From a virus, in the IMG/VR virus record IMGVR_UViG_3300022602_000058, positions 26,085 through 90,084 of that record: a DNA stretch of 64,000 bases. The stretch is one strand, 5' to 3'. The position numbers and the translations under genes are program-made. Shown in pieces: positions 7,549 to 16,926 of the stretch (its first letter is position 1; the number at the start of each line of letters is the position of its first letter). The notes beneath the pieces were generated by a model. It saw only the letters and a list, made by a program, of their open reading frames with translations, did no database searches and was not told the origin of the DNA.

Positions 7549-10035
7549 ATGGATGGTATAACATTTGACCAATTACAATCTGTTTTCGGTGATGTAGAGT
7601 CTGAACTAAAACAGACAAGTAGTCTTTTGGAAAACATTCAAGGATTTCTTAATCAAAAACTTAAATCTTTTGATGAACCTCTTGAAAAGCTTAATCAAAT
7701 TTCATCATATCTTAAACAATTAAAAGAGCCAATTGATGTAAAAGAAATTGACAAACAAAAAGTTGTTAATAAAGAGACAAAACAAGACAAAGATAATACA
7801 GCTAAAAAAGGTAATTCGATATTTGATATTGAAGCAACTACAGCTTCAAAAGTTATTTCAGCTAGCGCAAAAGTTCTACCTGTACGTGTAGTTGATGATC
7901 CAAAGAAACATACCCAAGTCGACATTCTCATTCCACCTGTAACAAGAGTTTTTATCGAGAATTTGCTCGGCGATAATATAAAATTATTAACCGAATTTAT
8001 TTCACATGAAACTGATCGTTTAATTAAATCCCTAAGTAAGAAAGAAGAAAAAAAAGAAGAAAAGAAAAATTGGTTAGATAAACTTTTAGCGGGACTAATG
8101 GGTGCTGGTTTAATTGGTAAATTACTAGGTGGTCTATTAAAACCATTTGAATGGCTTGCAGGTAAACTTTTTAAGTTATTACCAACTATTCTCAAGGATC
8201 TCGGTAAGCTTGTAATGCCCATTATACGTGGACTTCTCGGAGCTGTTGGCCCATTACTCGCCGGTGCAGGACTTGCTATAGCTGGTATTGCAACACTCTT
8301 AAGCGGTCTGAAAGATTCTGGCCCATATAAGGGATTAAAAAAACTTCTTGGTAAAGGGCTTTTAAGTATAGGATCAGGAATTTTAAAAAAAGAATTTGGT
8401 AAATTGAGTAAACTTGCTTTCGATTCAGCTAAAAGTCTCTCAAAGGAAAGTAGAAAATTTGTTTTTGGTGCAATGAAAGGCTTAAAAGGTATTTTTAAAT
8501 ATATAGCTGAAGCACCTGGTAAACTTTTCGGTGGTATATCAAAGGCGATAAAGAATCTCTTCTCAGGAGGCGCTTTAAAGGAGGCTGGTGAAGTTGCAGC
8601 AAAAGGTGCTGGTAAAGGTGGGTTTAAGGCTATTTTGGGTAACGTTGGTAAATTTTTAAGTGAAAAAGTTCTCAAGCGCTTACCGTTTATTGGTACTCTT
8701 ATTGGTTTAGGGTTTGCTTTTACACGTTTAATGAAAGGTGATGTTATAGGTGCTTTACTTGACGTTGCGTCAGCGCTTGCTACCTCTGTGCCTGTAGTTG
8801 GTACAGCTCTTTCTATCGCTATTGATGTATTTAGCGCTGTAAGAGATACTCAGACAGGTGGATCTGAAAAGGCAGGTGCAGGAAATATGGAGTGGATAGA
8901 AGGTATGAAAAAGTGGATCTGTGAACGTATTAAATATGTACCTGTTATTGGACCGTTAATTGATATGGTCAAGGCATTCGGTGACGGTAATTATCTCGAT
9001 GCGTTAGGTTACCTTGCTAAAGCTGCTATACCTCCTCTCGGTATTCTTATTGATATATTGAACAATAAAGAAGCTGTTAGTAATAATATTGCTGACGCTG
9101 GTAACTGGGTTGCTGATGCTACATCTTGGATATATAGTAAAGTAAAAGATATTCCAGTTATTGGCTCGTTAGTGAAAGCTGGTGAGGCCATTGCTGGAGG
9201 TAAATGGGGAGATGTATTAGGGTATCTTGGCGAAGCTATTGAACCTCTACAATATATCGGTAAATTAATTGAAAGTGGAGCTGAAAATGTCGCACAAGCT
9301 GTTACTACCGGTGATTTTAGCAGTATTAAAACATTCTTTACAACCATTAAAGATAGTCTTATTAAAGCTGTACTAAATTTACTACCTGATGAAATTTTTG
9401 GTATTAGTGTACGGTCAAGAGTAGCAAAAATGTTAGGTATTACCGGGTACGGTGATGTTAAAGACGGTGATAGTGCTGCCCAAAGTACAAGTGGTCAACC
9501 TTCGCCAACAACATCTACTAAAGCACCAAAGAAAGAAGAAAGTCACTGGTGGAATCGTTTTAGTAAAAAGACTAACGAAACAACTAATACCAGTGCAGCA
9601 AATACACCGCAAGCTACAACACCGAATAATAACAACACAACACAGCCTAGTACAAGTACTGGTAACGTAGCACCTGTCACATCACAGCCTAATATAAATG
9701 CAAGCGAGTCATCAGCACCTACTTTACCATTAGCTGTAAACATACAGCCTAGTGACCAGCCATTTGTACCTGATGCAAGTGATGATGATAAGGATGATAC
9801 AGCAGATAGTATGAGCGATATGAGTGACTCATTAAGTGAGCATTCAAATCTCTTGAAAGGTTTAATTGAATATCAAAAACAAACTGCAGCTAATACAAAA
9901 GAATTAATACAAGCCTTCATGAAAAATCAAGGTAATAATAACAACGTAAACGTAAACAATGTTAATAGTTCTACAAATATTATATCAAGCCCGGTAACAA
10001 GTTCTATGTTCAGACAGGCTGTACTGCAACGATAG
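7549..10035 (+). CDS. Tape measure protein (gp29-like), probable
   Basis: 828 residues. N-terminal coiled coil (about 1-60), basic linker, then a region of glycine-rich hydrophobic helices from about 175 to 560 (GLMGAGLIGKLLGGLLKPF; LLGAVGPLLAGAGLAIAGIA; repeated VPVIGPLIDMVKAFGDGNYLDALGYLAKA-type units), a low-complexity T/S/N/P linker (about 640-740) and a final helix with poly-Asn. The repeats V-P-V-x-G/I-P-V-I-G followed by G-K/G-D-x-x-x-x-L-G-Y-L occur at least three times. Length, hydrophobic helices and position between tube and hub genes point to the tape measure. T4 gp29 is 590 residues. Own late promoter, TAAATA 6 bases before ATG. Confidence 0.7.
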   Translation: MDGITFDQLQSVFGDVESELKQTSSLLENIQGFLNQKLKSFDEPLEKLNQISSYLKQLKEPIDVKEIDKQKVVNKETKQDKDNTAKKGNSIFDIEATTASKVISASAKVLPVRVVDDPKKHTQVDILIPPVTRVFIENLLGDNIKLLTEFISHETDRLIKSLSKKEEKKEEKKNWLDKLLAGLMGAGLIGKLLGGLLKPFEWLAGKLFKLLPTILKDLGKLVMPIIRGLLGAVGPLLAGAGLAIAGIATLLSGLKDSGPYKGLKKLLGKGLLSIGSGILKKEFGKLSKLAFDSAKSLSKESRKFVFGAMKGLKGIFKYIAEAPGKLFGGISKAIKNLFSGGALKEAGEVAAKGAGKGGFKAILGNVGKFLSEKVLKRLPFIGTLIGLGFAFTRLMKGDVIGALLDVASALATSVPVVGTALSIAIDVFSAVRDTQTGGSEKAGAGNMEWIEGMKKWICERIKYVPVIGPLIDMVKAFGDGNYLDALGYLAKAAIPPLGILIDILNNKEAVSNNIADAGNWVADATSWIYSKVKDIPVIGSLVKAGEAIAGGKWGDVLGYLGEAIEPLQYIGKLIESGAENVAQAVTTGDFSSIKTFFTTIKDSLIKAVLNLLPDEIFGISVRSRVAKMLGITGYGDVKDGDSAAQSTSGQPSPTTSTKAPKKEESHWWNRFSKKTNETTNTSAANTPQATTPNNNNTTQPSTSTGNVAPVTSQPNINASESSAPTLPLAVNIQPSDQPFVPDASDDDKDDTADSMSDMSDSLSEHSNLLKGLIEYQKQTAANTKELIQAFMKNQGNNNNVNVNNVNSSTNIISSPVTSSMFRQAVLQR

Positions 10036-10042
10036 AAGTAAT

Positions 10043-10048
10043 TAAATA
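10043..10048 (+). promoter_or_regulatory. Late-type promoter of gp48-like gene
   Basis: ATTAAATAATAGT then ATG; spacer 5, in an 18-base gap that has no room for other signals. Confidence 0.7.
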
Positions 10049-10053
10049 ATAGT

Positions 10054-11391
10054 ATGCCAAATTTCCTCTGGGGATTCACAAATAATATTACGGGTGCAAG
10101 TGATGCATCACCTAATAGCCTTGCTTTACCTGAAATAAAGCCAGCAGGTACAATAGCTAACGGCTTTAGCGTTAACACTATCAAGACACCAACAAGTCTT
10201 GTAAATGTTGTAAGAGACTTTTATTGGACATATTCGCCAGTCGGTGATGTGGCGCGTGCTGAGGTGCCGAGAATTATTTTAACTGAACGTAAATTAAGAA
10301 CAAATGCTCTAATAAGTCAATTAAAATACTCACTTGGCCAAGCTTTTAGTGGCGGTGCGCAGACATTACAGAATATACAGCAATTCGGTAATAACACCGG
10401 CGCAACAGCTGCGTTACAGAGTGCAGGTCAGACTATAGGCAGTGGGTTAACAAAATTCATATCTGGGTTACAAAATACCTCAATAGGTCAAGCTGCTGGT
10501 AGTATTGCCCAGGGTGCCGGTACAGCAGTTACTGATGAAGCAAGCAAGGTTGGTGGTCAGATCGCCAATAATTCTGCATATCAACAAGGCCTTGGTGTAG
10601 CCAAAAATGCGTATGCACAAGTTAGCGATGCGTTAGGTGCGACATTTGTAGATGATAATAATCCAACGGTCAATAGTAGTCCTTGGTTAGCGCCTTACAG
10701 AAATCTTTATTTAACAGACCCTACAGGATGGGTTTATGTACTACCATATTTTAGCAACAATCAAGCTAATCAATCTAATAATTTTTCTGATTCAGGTAAT
10801 ACCGGTGCTTTCTCGGATAAGTTTCTTGGCCCTGCCGCGGGAATAGCAAATGAAGCTGCAGGTCTTATAGCTTCTATTAATAATCCAGCTCAAATTACAT
10901 ATATTGAAAAAGCTAAGTTTTATAATTATCCAACTGAAGGTGAAGACATAACAGTTGAATTTCCTTTGATTAATACCGGTAATGTATCATATGATGACGT
11001 AGTACGTAACTGGCAATTTTTATTCCTTTTACTTTATCAAAACCGTCCAGGTAAAACAAGTCAAAATACAGTCGATCAACCTGTAATTTATCAAGTTGAA
11101 GTACCAGGTAATAAATTCTTTCCATTCTGTTTTATTCAAAGCCTCAATATTGAATTCATGGGATCAAGACGCGAGATGAATATTACAGTACCATCTAATA
11201 CATCTACATCTGCAGACTTAGGACAAGTTGGACAGGCACTTGGTAATGCATCTAGCTCTGTATCGATTCCTGTAGTAATACCAGATGCTTACAAGGTAAC
11301 AATAGCATTGAAGAGTATGATTGCTAATTCAAAGAACTTTATGCAACATATGATTGGACCACATCAAATTGTAACAACAGGTACAGCGTAA
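10054..11391 (+). CDS. Baseplate tail-tube cap protein (gp48-like), probable
   Basis: 445 residues. A central stretch (about 95-200) is Ala/Gly/Gln-rich and repetitive. The C-terminal half holds the recognisable part: WLAPYRNLYLTDPTGWVYVLPYF, YIEKAKFYNYPTEGEDITVEFPLINT, NWQFLFLLLYQNRP, PVIYQVEVPG and FCFIQSLNIEFMGSRREM, then IPDAYKVTIALKSM. This 'asymmetric request for P-L-x-N-T ... L-x-Y-Q-N-R-P' pattern occurs in gp48-type caps that join tube to baseplate in large T4-like phages. TAAATA ends 5 bases before the ATG. Family assignment rests on pattern memory, so it should be checked by profile search. Confidence 0.55.
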   Translation: MPNFLWGFTNNITGASDASPNSLALPEIKPAGTIANGFSVNTIKTPTSLVNVVRDFYWTYSPVGDVARAEVPRIILTERKLRTNALISQLKYSLGQAFSGGAQTLQNIQQFGNNTGATAALQSAGQTIGSGLTKFISGLQNTSIGQAAGSIAQGAGTAVTDEASKVGGQIANNSAYQQGLGVAKNAYAQVSDALGATFVDDNNPTVNSSPWLAPYRNLYLTDPTGWVYVLPYFSNNQANQSNNFSDSGNTGAFSDKFLGPAAGIANEAAGLIASINNPAQITYIEKAKFYNYPTEGEDITVEFPLINTGNVSYDDVVRNWQFLFLLLYQNRPGKTSQNTVDQPVIYQVEVPGNKFFPFCFIQSLNIEFMGSRREMNITVPSNTSTSADLGQVGQALGNASSSVSIPVVIPDAYKVTIALKSMIANSKNFMQHMIGPHQIVTTGTA

Positions 11392-11421
11392 GAGCTAAGT
11401 TGTGAAACCAGAATAGGTTCC

Positions 11422-11427
11422 TAAATA
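11422..11427 (+). promoter_or_regulatory. Late-type promoter of gp53-like gene
   Basis: CCTAAATACTTAC then ATG; spacer 5. Confidence 0.75.
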
Positions 11428-11432
11428 CTTAC

Positions 11433-11840
11433 ATGGCAGGTTCAAATCAAAATATTACAGCTTTACAGCCCCTATCAACATATGGGCAATATCAGAATAA
11501 TATTTCGTCATTACCTGAGCTTAATATCTATAGATACGAAAAGATATTAAAATTATATCAAACTGGTAATAATCAGTATTTTTATAATTTAGTACAGTCC
11601 TTATTTCTCCCTGATAAACTAGATAAACGTGCTTTATTTTATATTACAGTACAAGGACAACAACCCTGGACCACTGTAAGTTACAATGTATATAAAACAA
11701 TTGAATTATGGTGGTTGATTTTATTAACTAATAAAATTTATAATCCTTTTGATATACCTAAAACAGGTACAGTTATAGCGGTAATTAAACCTCAATACGT
11801 ACCTGATATCCTAAAGGAAATTAACGCCTCTCTACAATAA
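11433..11840 (+). CDS. gp53: Baseplate wedge subunit, gp53-like with LysM-like fold
   Basis: 135 residues; T4 gp53 is 196. The key stretch is YNVYKTIELWWLILLTNKIYNPFDIPKTGTVIAVI (about 87-121), which matches the T4-type wedge protein pattern 'Y-x-V/I-Y-x-x-x-x-L-W-W-x-I-x-x-x-N-x-I-x-x-P-F' followed by a short beta-hairpin, a LysM-like unit. The ATG lies 5 bases after TAAATA. It overlaps the next gene by one base in TAATG, so the two are translationally linked. Confidence 0.75.
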   Translation: MAGSNQNITALQPLSTYGQYQNNISSLPELNIYRYEKILKLYQTGNNQYFYNLVQSLFLPDKLDKRALFYITVQGQQPWTTVSYNVYKTIELWWLILLTNKIYNPFDIPKTGTVIAVIKPQYVPDILKEINASLQ

Positions 11841-13612
11841 TGAGTACTAGTGTTACAGCGTATAATCACAGAATCAATAACAGTGACTATATTTTTAAAG
11901 TCACACTAGTGAGTGCTGCCGGTGGTAAGTCAAGAGCTCAAGATATTAAACCAACAGCTATTAAAGAATTGCTTATTAGTGACTCATTTAAAGACTTTTT
12001 TCAACAAGGTTATATTATTATTAATAATTCCCAAGACGTCATAGAGCGCGATACACCTGATACCCAGCCTTATAATAAACCCGCGTACTATAATAACGCA
12101 GGTAGTACAACAAATGGTACAAACCCTGACGACCCAGACGGTGCTACAAGTAATGCTGACGCTGGGTTTTTATTCCGTGGTGAATCACGTGACATACTTC
12201 GTATTGATATTATGCCTAGACTTGATAACCCTACTATTGACAGTCTAGGTTCTGCTGAAGGTAGAAAATATTTTTATATAGGTGCAGATTTTGCTATCTA
12301 CGACTCTGAAGAAATTATAGGCGAATCACCAGGTCAAAAATATAAAAAATTATATTTTTGGGATTTATACTACCAGTTAATGCTTGAAAAGAATGTACAG
12401 TTCTCAACAGCAAATGTTGTTAATTATATAAATTCCACAACACCAGGGCTCACTACAACAACATCAAGTCCTTCAGCTACATTACCACAAAATGCTGATA
12501 ATAGCGACCGTGCTGTAACAACAGGAACAGCCTTAAAAGAATTTCTTAAAGCGGCTTTTCCGGATAATGAGAAATATCCTATTAGTTTTTCTGTTACAAT
12601 ACCAGGTGTTGATAATACACAAGGATTATCACAGCAAGATCAAGATCAACAAAATATTGACTGGGACTTAGGTGGTACTAACTTATTTTTTTCAACACCA
12701 GCAAACTTTAAAGCTATTGATTGCGTAAAATATATCATGCAGCGACACGTCTCAAATTCCAATTCAAATTTTGACCAATGTTTCTTACGGTTAACAGGCG
12801 ATAAAAGAGAATTTACATTTAAGAGTTTGACACAGTATTTTAAGCAAGCATATAATCCTGAAACCGATACACCTGGTGATTACTATTTAGAAACAGTTAA
12901 GATTGGTGGTAATACCCAACAAGACGGTAAGAGTAATGTAGCACCTTATTTCACACCTAGTACAGGCGTTTATTTTGAACGCATCGGTACCATCAAAAGT
13001 TTTTCTTTTGATAATATAGCAGGCATTCATGCACAACAGAGACTAGTACCGACATTTGTACATAGTTACGATACCCAAAATAAACAGTTCAATATAGATA
13101 TTGAACGCAACGGTATTGAACAAGCGATGAAAACATATCAGCAGAACTATATTAATCATATGAATAGTTCTTCTGAAGAACCTGCATTTACAAACTTCGC
13201 ACCTGGTCAATTAAGATATCAAAATAAAAATGTGCAGAACGTATTCTCTGTATCAGAACAAGATCCTGATCAGCGGTTAGCTTGGGGACGAAATGAATTC
13301 TTATACGCGAGTATTTTTACTAATAATTTGATCTCATTCCGTCTTCCTGGTTCAACACATCGTGAAGCAGGCTCATTTATAGGCATAGATAGAGATGGTG
13401 CAATACCAAATAGTAAATTCGATAATAAATTATTAGGTATCTATTTTATTGTTGAAGTGAAACATTCTTTTACCGGTAATGAATACTTTAATGATCTTTA
13501 CTGTATCAAAGTTTATAACTTTAAACAGCTCGATGATACATATACTGGTAATGAGAAAACTACTACCGGTGATAGCTTACAATTGAAAGGATTAGTGTCA
13601 AACGGTTTATAA
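11840..13612 (+). CDS. Baseplate hub protein (gp27-like)
   Basis: 590 residues, larger than T4 gp27 (391). It begins with beta-rich sequence (YIFKVTLVSAAGG, IKELLISDSFKDFFQQGYIIINNS) and ends with LLGIYFIVEVKHSFTGNEYFNDLYCIKVYNFK (about 535-566), the pattern of gp27/Mu gp44-like hub domains whose last strands form the ring under the tube. A Ser/Gly/Asn/Asp insertion lies near 85-110. Downstream is a protein with a lysozyme-like C-terminus, as expected for a hub/spike unit. Start ATG overlaps the gp53-like stop by one base. Confidence 0.7.
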   Translation: MSTSVTAYNHRINNSDYIFKVTLVSAAGGKSRAQDIKPTAIKELLISDSFKDFFQQGYIIINNSQDVIERDTPDTQPYNKPAYYNNAGSTTNGTNPDDPDGATSNADAGFLFRGESRDILRIDIMPRLDNPTIDSLGSAEGRKYFYIGADFAIYDSEEIIGESPGQKYKKLYFWDLYYQLMLEKNVQFSTANVVNYINSTTPGLTTTTSSPSATLPQNADNSDRAVTTGTALKEFLKAAFPDNEKYPISFSVTIPGVDNTQGLSQQDQDQQNIDWDLGGTNLFFSTPANFKAIDCVKYIMQRHVSNSNSNFDQCFLRLTGDKREFTFKSLTQYFKQAYNPETDTPGDYYLETVKIGGNTQQDGKSNVAPYFTPSTGVYFERIGTIKSFSFDNIAGIHAQQRLVPTFVHSYDTQNKQFNIDIERNGIEQAMKTYQQNYINHMNSSSEEPAFTNFAPGQLRYQNKNVQNVFSVSEQDPDQRLAWGRNEFLYASIFTNNLISFRLPGSTHREAGSFIGIDRDGAIPNSKFDNKLLGIYFIVEVKHSFTGNEYFNDLYCIKVYNFKQLDDTYTGNEKTTTGDSLQLKGLVSNGL

Positions 13613-13615
13613 AAA

Positions 13616-15214
13616 ATGAGTACGCCTAATACAACAAGAAAGCCTGATACAAATATTATAACTATAGCACCGTATATAGCTGATATTGATCTAGCAGATT
13701 CGTACGATCAACTCGTTAGTACAACTAATACATCGTTAAGTTCTGTATTACCTGCAGATGTACTACCACCTGTAGAGCTACAAGCTACAGTAGATTATAG
13801 AAATTCATTTAAACAAGGCGATACAATAACTGCTGTAAATCAATTTTTTAAAAATTTAACCACAACATCCTTCAAGCAGCCAGACTTTTCACTTGACGCT
13901 ATACTTTACTGGTACCAGAAATCGACATATAGTAATAAGGAAATAACATCGTATAAATCACAAAATAGTTTTAATAATCAAAATATCTTATTAAATCAAA
14001 TTCCAGGTGCAGCTGCTTTTGCGCAGAATATTGTCAACGATGCAAACGCTACAACCAGTTATTTTGATATTGTGAGTGATAGCATCGGTGTTATTGCTAA
14101 TTCAAAATTTATACAACTTGATAGTACTTTACCGCTTTTTGATGTCGATCAAAAATATTATGGTGTACCAATTCCTATAGCCGCATCAACGGATAATAAG
14201 ATTAGCGCTAATACAAGAAATGTAATGTATAATTTAAGCCAAAAAACAACAATGATTATGAAGCGTAACTTACTAAACATTGGCTATACAAATACTTTAC
14301 TACAGCAAAATCTTGCAGCTGACGCTACAACTTCACATGGATTAAATCTTATTAACGACTTACCAACATTTGTTAATATCAATAAAAAACTCGAGCAATT
14401 CAAATCAGCTCTTGCAGCAGTTTATGCGCAATTAAAAACATTTAGTTTTGTACAGTATCTTAATAATATCGGTAATACCACAGCTCTCAACTTACGTGAT
14501 ATCTTCCCAGTAGCAGCAGGTGATCGTGAATTTACAGTTGTAACATCACAACAAAATGCACAGGCATCAGTAGCTGAAGCCCAGCAAATACAATCAGATG
14601 CAACTGCCGCCGCTACATTAGCACAGCAACAATATCAAACATCAGTAAGTAGCGGTAATGCCGCTTTTGGTAATCCTAACGTTTTTGTACCAGGGCCTGC
14701 TGTAACAGCGACAGGTTCATCTTCTGTCGCGCCTGTTGGTGAGAAGCCTGGTTATACTATTATAAACCAAGGCGATAAACAGTATATATCTCAGCAAGAT
14801 CTTTACAATATTAACAAATACAACGTTGAAAATTCCGGCCTTGTAGGTTATGTACCTACTGACGGTGCTAAGTATGGTATTACAACAGGATCTGCTGATG
14901 AGTGGGCAAATTATTTTACCAACTACGCTCCTAACGAATCTGCAACAACAAGTAATGGATTAATACAAGTTAATGAAAGCTTCACTGAAAGTAATGGTCA
15001 AATATCAGCAGGTGTATTTAGTATGAGTGTTGGTGAAGAAGGACTCACATCGACATCAATAAATGACCCTGCAGCGAACTCAGCCGCTGCTATTCAAACA
15101 TCAGCAAATCTTATTAAACGAGATGGTGTTATTGCTGCACAATCACCATCAGGCAAATGGCAGGGTATGGCGGCATATTTTGGCCCGTTGAGGAGGGGCG
15201 CAGGACAAGTATAA
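13616..15214 (+). CDS. Hub-associated protein with possible lytic transglycosylase domain
   Basis: 532 residues. The first 300 are unknown, followed by an Ala/Gln helix (about 310-345) and a Pro/Gly linker. The last 110 residues have the layout of a soluble lytic transglycosylase: a Glu followed by S...GLIQV (NESATTSNGLIQVN, E441), then DPAANSAAAIQTSANLI (like the 'D-P-x-x-N-I-x-x-G-x-x-Y-L' region) and KWQGMAAYFGPLRRG (like 'W-x-x-A-x-A-x-Y-N-x-G'). Such a domain would cut peptidoglycan during injection, the job of T4 gp5. The match is by pattern; the domain could instead be inactive. Confidence 0.5.
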   Translation: MSTPNTTRKPDTNIITIAPYIADIDLADSYDQLVSTTNTSLSSVLPADVLPPVELQATVDYRNSFKQGDTITAVNQFFKNLTTTSFKQPDFSLDAILYWYQKSTYSNKEITSYKSQNSFNNQNILLNQIPGAAAFAQNIVNDANATTSYFDIVSDSIGVIANSKFIQLDSTLPLFDVDQKYYGVPIPIAASTDNKISANTRNVMYNLSQKTTMIMKRNLLNIGYTNTLLQQNLAADATTSHGLNLINDLPTFVNINKKLEQFKSALAAVYAQLKTFSFVQYLNNIGNTTALNLRDIFPVAAGDREFTVVTSQQNAQASVAEAQQIQSDATAAATLAQQQYQTSVSSGNAAFGNPNVFVPGPAVTATGSSSVAPVGEKPGYTIINQGDKQYISQQDLYNINKYNVENSGLVGYVPTDGAKYGITTGSADEWANYFTNYAPNESATTSNGLIQVNESFTESNGQISAGVFSMSVGEEGLTSTSINDPAANSAAAIQTSANLIKRDGVIAAQSPSGKWQGMAAYFGPLRRGAGQV

Positions 15215-15218
15215 TCTT

Positions 15219-16403
15219 ATGGCAACGTCACCATTCATACAAGGTAACTTAAGTTACCTTAATAATTATGATAATAATATAGCACAGCCTGGTATTACAC
15301 CTAATCCGTACGGGGTATTATCACCTGCTGCACAATCTCTTACAGCCCCTAACCCACAAGCTAGTACTCTAACTAGTTCGACAGGTGCCGATGCTCTAAT
15401 GAGTAAGGCAAAAGGAGACTACAGTAATAAACAATTTATAGCACCTTTTTCTTATACACAAAATGTTGAAGGTACAATGATACAAGTTGATTATCTCGGC
15501 AAAAAAGTTAAAACGAATAGTTCAGCATCTTTTAGATCTATTGTATCTCTTTCGGCAACCGCTCTACCAATAACGTTAATTAATGATCCTAATGATAATA
15601 ACCCTGACAGAGTAATAAAAACATTTAACCCGTCGACATTTACCGGATCACCAACTAAAAACGTAGCAACACAAATCTTTGGTACCGGTACAAGCGCTGT
15701 CACACAAAGCTTAGCAGGAAGAACACAGCAATTTTCTAGTCTTATACAGCAACCTACAGGTCAGCTCTTCAGCAATCTAGCTGCTAGTGGACCTGCTGCA
15801 ATATCAGGACAATTACAGAATCTAATACCTTTCTCTAACATTAATCAATCGATCGCAAATCTTCCAGGTTTTAGTGTTGTTACAAACGCATTAGGTCAAC
15901 TACCTGGCGGAAGTAATATTGCCGGTGCACTTACACATCCAGTTGGAGCTGCATCCGGTTTAATACAACAAACATTATCTGATAGCATACAGCTTCAAGG
16001 TGGTTTACCTTCAGTATCTCTTGGATCACTCGGTGATGTATTTAGCTTTGCAGCAAATATCGCTAGCTCCGGGCCTCCAACAAGTCTTACAGGTATCATC
16101 TCTCTTGAAAAACAAATTAAATCAATTGTATGTAATTTTACATTACCAATTATTAATATACCACCTTACGACGCTATTCTTAAATTTACCTTTCCTAAGC
16201 CACAAGATATCTTTAAGCAAGTCAAGAAGCAGTTTGACGATCTTAAAGCAAATATCATTAATCAGTTCGATATTGTTAAACAGCTTAACAATATTCTACC
16301 AGATCCGCACGAAATCTATGAAGCTGTCATTAAGGAAATTACTACCTGTGATAAAAAACCGAGTAATGCTAATAATGCAAAGAACGGTAAAGCAGGCGGT
16401 TAA
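15219..16403 (+). CDS. Unknown structural protein of the hub/baseplate block
   Basis: 394 residues, not recognised. The N-terminal 150 residues are Ser/Pro/Asn-rich with beta-type stretches (FIAPFSYTQNVEGTMIQVDYLG). The middle is repetitive, Gln/Ser/Leu/Gly-rich (LPGFSVVTNALGQLPGG). From about 290 there is a likely helical/coiled segment (FPKPQDIFKQVKKQFDDLKANI, QFDIVKQLNNILPD) with two cysteines near the end (C306, C377 region). It follows the previous gene after 4 bases and closes the first late block. Its stop shares TTAA with the convergent minus-strand gene. Confidence 0.6.
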   Translation: MATSPFIQGNLSYLNNYDNNIAQPGITPNPYGVLSPAAQSLTAPNPQASTLTSSTGADALMSKAKGDYSNKQFIAPFSYTQNVEGTMIQVDYLGKKVKTNSSASFRSIVSLSATALPITLINDPNDNNPDRVIKTFNPSTFTGSPTKNVATQIFGTGTSAVTQSLAGRTQQFSSLIQQPTGQLFSNLAASGPAAISGQLQNLIPFSNINQSIANLPGFSVVTNALGQLPGGSNIAGALTHPVGAASGLIQQTLSDSIQLQGGLPSVSLGSLGDVFSFAANIASSGPPTSLTGIISLEKQIKSIVCNFTLPIINIPPYDAILKFTFPKPQDIFKQVKKQFDDLKANIINQFDIVKQLNNILPDPHEIYEAVIKEITTCDKKPSNANNAKNGKAGG

Positions 16404-16867
16404 CCTATACGTCTATCCTCAACAATCTCTGCTTCAATTGGCTTAGCTTTATCAATAAGCATTTTAAAAATTTCTTCTCTTGTAGCAAGTTGTTTATGCT
16501 CTATATTAGTCTGTTGAAGTTCTTTCTTTGATGATATATCCATTTCCTTAAGCTTTACAGAAGTGTTTGAGCGCTTATCGGCGATAGTAAGTTGATTGAG
16601 CGAATCAATAGCAGATGAAGCAGCCTTTATTAAACCTGCATATGCTTCAACATCTTCAGCGTTAGGTGCAGAAATAATAAAATCCTTGACAGTAGCTACC
16701 ATGTCGAGCGCATCCTCAACTAGAGATGCACCTCTCTCTATGGTAAACTTCTCTAATTCTTCTTTTGTAACAGGATTTCTTTCTTTTTTTACTTGCTCTA
16801 CTTTTGTGCTAACTGCTTGAAGCTGGTCTAGTAACGTACCTACCTCATTATTTAACTCATCATCCAT
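16400..16867 (-). CDS. Possible terminase small subunit (gp16-like) or coiled-coil protein
   Basis: 155 residues, almost all helical. The core RGASLVEDALDMVATVKDFI, then NAEDVEAYAGLIKAASSAIDSLNQLTIADK, resembles the central oligomerisation helices of T4-type small terminases ('...L-x-x-A-x-x-x-x-E-T-A-x-x-A-x-S-P-R-x-x-E-V-x-A-x-L-x-x-x-x-x-x-x-N-x-x-L-x-x-L-x-K'). The N- and C-terminal thirds are coiled coils. A TAAGTA element lies 11 bases before the start. In T4 gene 16 is next to 17; here it would be 15 kb away on the other strand. Other coiled-coil scaffold or assembly roles remain possible. Confidence 0.4.
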   Translation of the reverse strand: MDDELNNEVGTLLDQLQAVSTKVEQVKKERNPVTKEELEKFTIERGASLVEDALDMVATVKDFIISAPNAEDVEAYAGLIKAASSAIDSLNQLTIADKRSNTSVKLKEMDISSKKELQQTNIEHKQLATREEIFKMLIDKAKPIEAEIVEDRRIG

Positions 16868-16878
16868 ATTCGTAGATA

Positions 16879-16884
16879 TACTTA
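16879..16884 (-). promoter_or_regulatory. Late-type element, TAAGTA variant, for the possible small terminase
   Basis: AATAAGTATATCTACGAAT then ATG on the minus strand; spacer 11. Confidence 0.4.
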
Positions 16885-16891
16885 TTCAGGG

Positions 16892-16920
16892 TTGATTTTA
16901 AATAAAGGTATAATAATATT
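16892..16920 (+). promoter_or_regulatory. Early-type promoter of dut
   Basis: TTGATT, 17 bases, AATATT, then 6 bases to the ATG. A TATAAT also lies between at 16909-16914, so the exact -10 is open. Confidence 0.5.
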
Positions 16921-16926
16921 GTTTAT

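Noticed and set aside
7695-8675. Long open frame on the minus strand opposite the tape measure gene
   Set aside because: It is antisense to a well-supported gene, made of Pro/Ser/Leu-rich sequence generated by the codons of the other strand, and has no promoter.
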